This document shows positions 5,671 to 5,783 of a stretch of DNA of 5,783 bases, piece by piece (within the stretch, counting starts at the first letter, position 1; the number at the start of each line of letters is the position of its first letter). Under the pieces are notes generated by a model. The model did no database searches. It had not been told where the DNA came from and saw only the letters and a program-made list of their open reading frames with translations. The translations under genes and the position numbers were made by a program. Source of the DNA: Lysobacteraceae bacterium (GTDB taxonomy: Bacteria > Pseudomonadota > Gammaproteobacteria > Xanthomonadales > Wenzhouxiangellaceae); NCBI GenBank assembly GCA_020201235.1, contig JAIVHD010000132.1:1-5783 (forward strand). The letters run 5' to 3'.

Positions 5671-5769
5671 GGAAAGTCCGGTTGGAGCCAGATTTTTCGA
5701 TCTTTTGAGGCGAATAGTGGGCCTATTTAACGAAAAAGAGCGGGAAATCTGGCCCAATCCGGCTTTTCC
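5671..5769. repeat. Long imperfect palindrome, possible edge of a mobile or MITE-like element
   Basis: The arms 5671-5706 (GGAAAGTCCGGTTGGAGCCA then GATTTTTCGATCTTTT) and 5734-5769 are inverted copies: 28 of 36 positions match without a gap, and three more would pair as G-U in RNA. The loop (5707-5733) is 27 bases. No gene is readable in 5640-5783. The lead-in AGCCTGTCGGACTTGACC (5641-5658) resembles sequences I associate with insertion-sequence borders, but no transposase lies inside the window. It could also act as a terminator for bfd, though it lacks a T-run at the end. Confidence 0.55.
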
Positions 5770-5783
5770 GCAGTAGATCAGCG

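Overview
The window looks like a chromosomal segment of a high-GC gammaproteobacterium. The signs are the paired intergenic GTCGGGGATG / CATCCCCGAC repeats, a PiuA/PiuC-type iron-uptake gene pair, two Fur-box-like palindromes, and a bacterioferritin-associated ferredoxin with the Pseudomonas-type cysteine spacing. No species can be named from the sequence alone.

Layout. (1) Bases 2-466 (+) are the 3' part of a secreted-type M28 zinc peptidase, carboxypeptidase Q-like, cut by the window edge. (2) Bases 467-970 hold no intact gene. On the minus strand they carry the last ~58 codons of an AAA ATPase (DUF4143 tail), followed at once by the first ~47 codons of a type I restriction subunit (HsdR-like). 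I read this as the scar of a deleted restriction-modification operon. Next to the ATPase end lies an array of six degenerate 23-bp units in strict phase. (3) Bases 1036-1849 (+) are a small operon: a sigma-70-like promoter, a four-helix DUF2975 membrane protein and a YozG-like HTH regulator. (4) Bases 1854-2010 hold two nearly identical 72-bp inverted-repeat elements between convergent genes. (5) Bases 2020-5161 (-) are an iron-uptake pair: a TonB-dependent catecholate-siderophore-type receptor, then a PKHD-type Fe(II)/2-oxoglutarate hydroxylase of the YbiX/PiuC family. The hydroxylase has no ordinary start codon where one is expected. (6) Bases 5162-5429 are a divergent control region with one Fur-like site facing each side. 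(7) Bases 5430-5639 (+) encode Bfd. (8) Bases 5640-5783 hold a long imperfect palindrome that may be the edge of a mobile or repeat element.

How the parts work together. The receptor would import a ferric siderophore. The hydroxylase is the usual partner of such receptors, although its substrate is unknown. Bfd would help release iron stored in bacterioferritin. The Fur-like sites on both sides suggest one iron-starvation divergon. The DUF2975/HTH pair looks like a self-contained regulatory module unrelated to iron. I found no convincing new system. The most unusual items are the phased 23-bp array beside the restriction-system scar, the hydroxylase without a canonical start, and the terminal palindrome.
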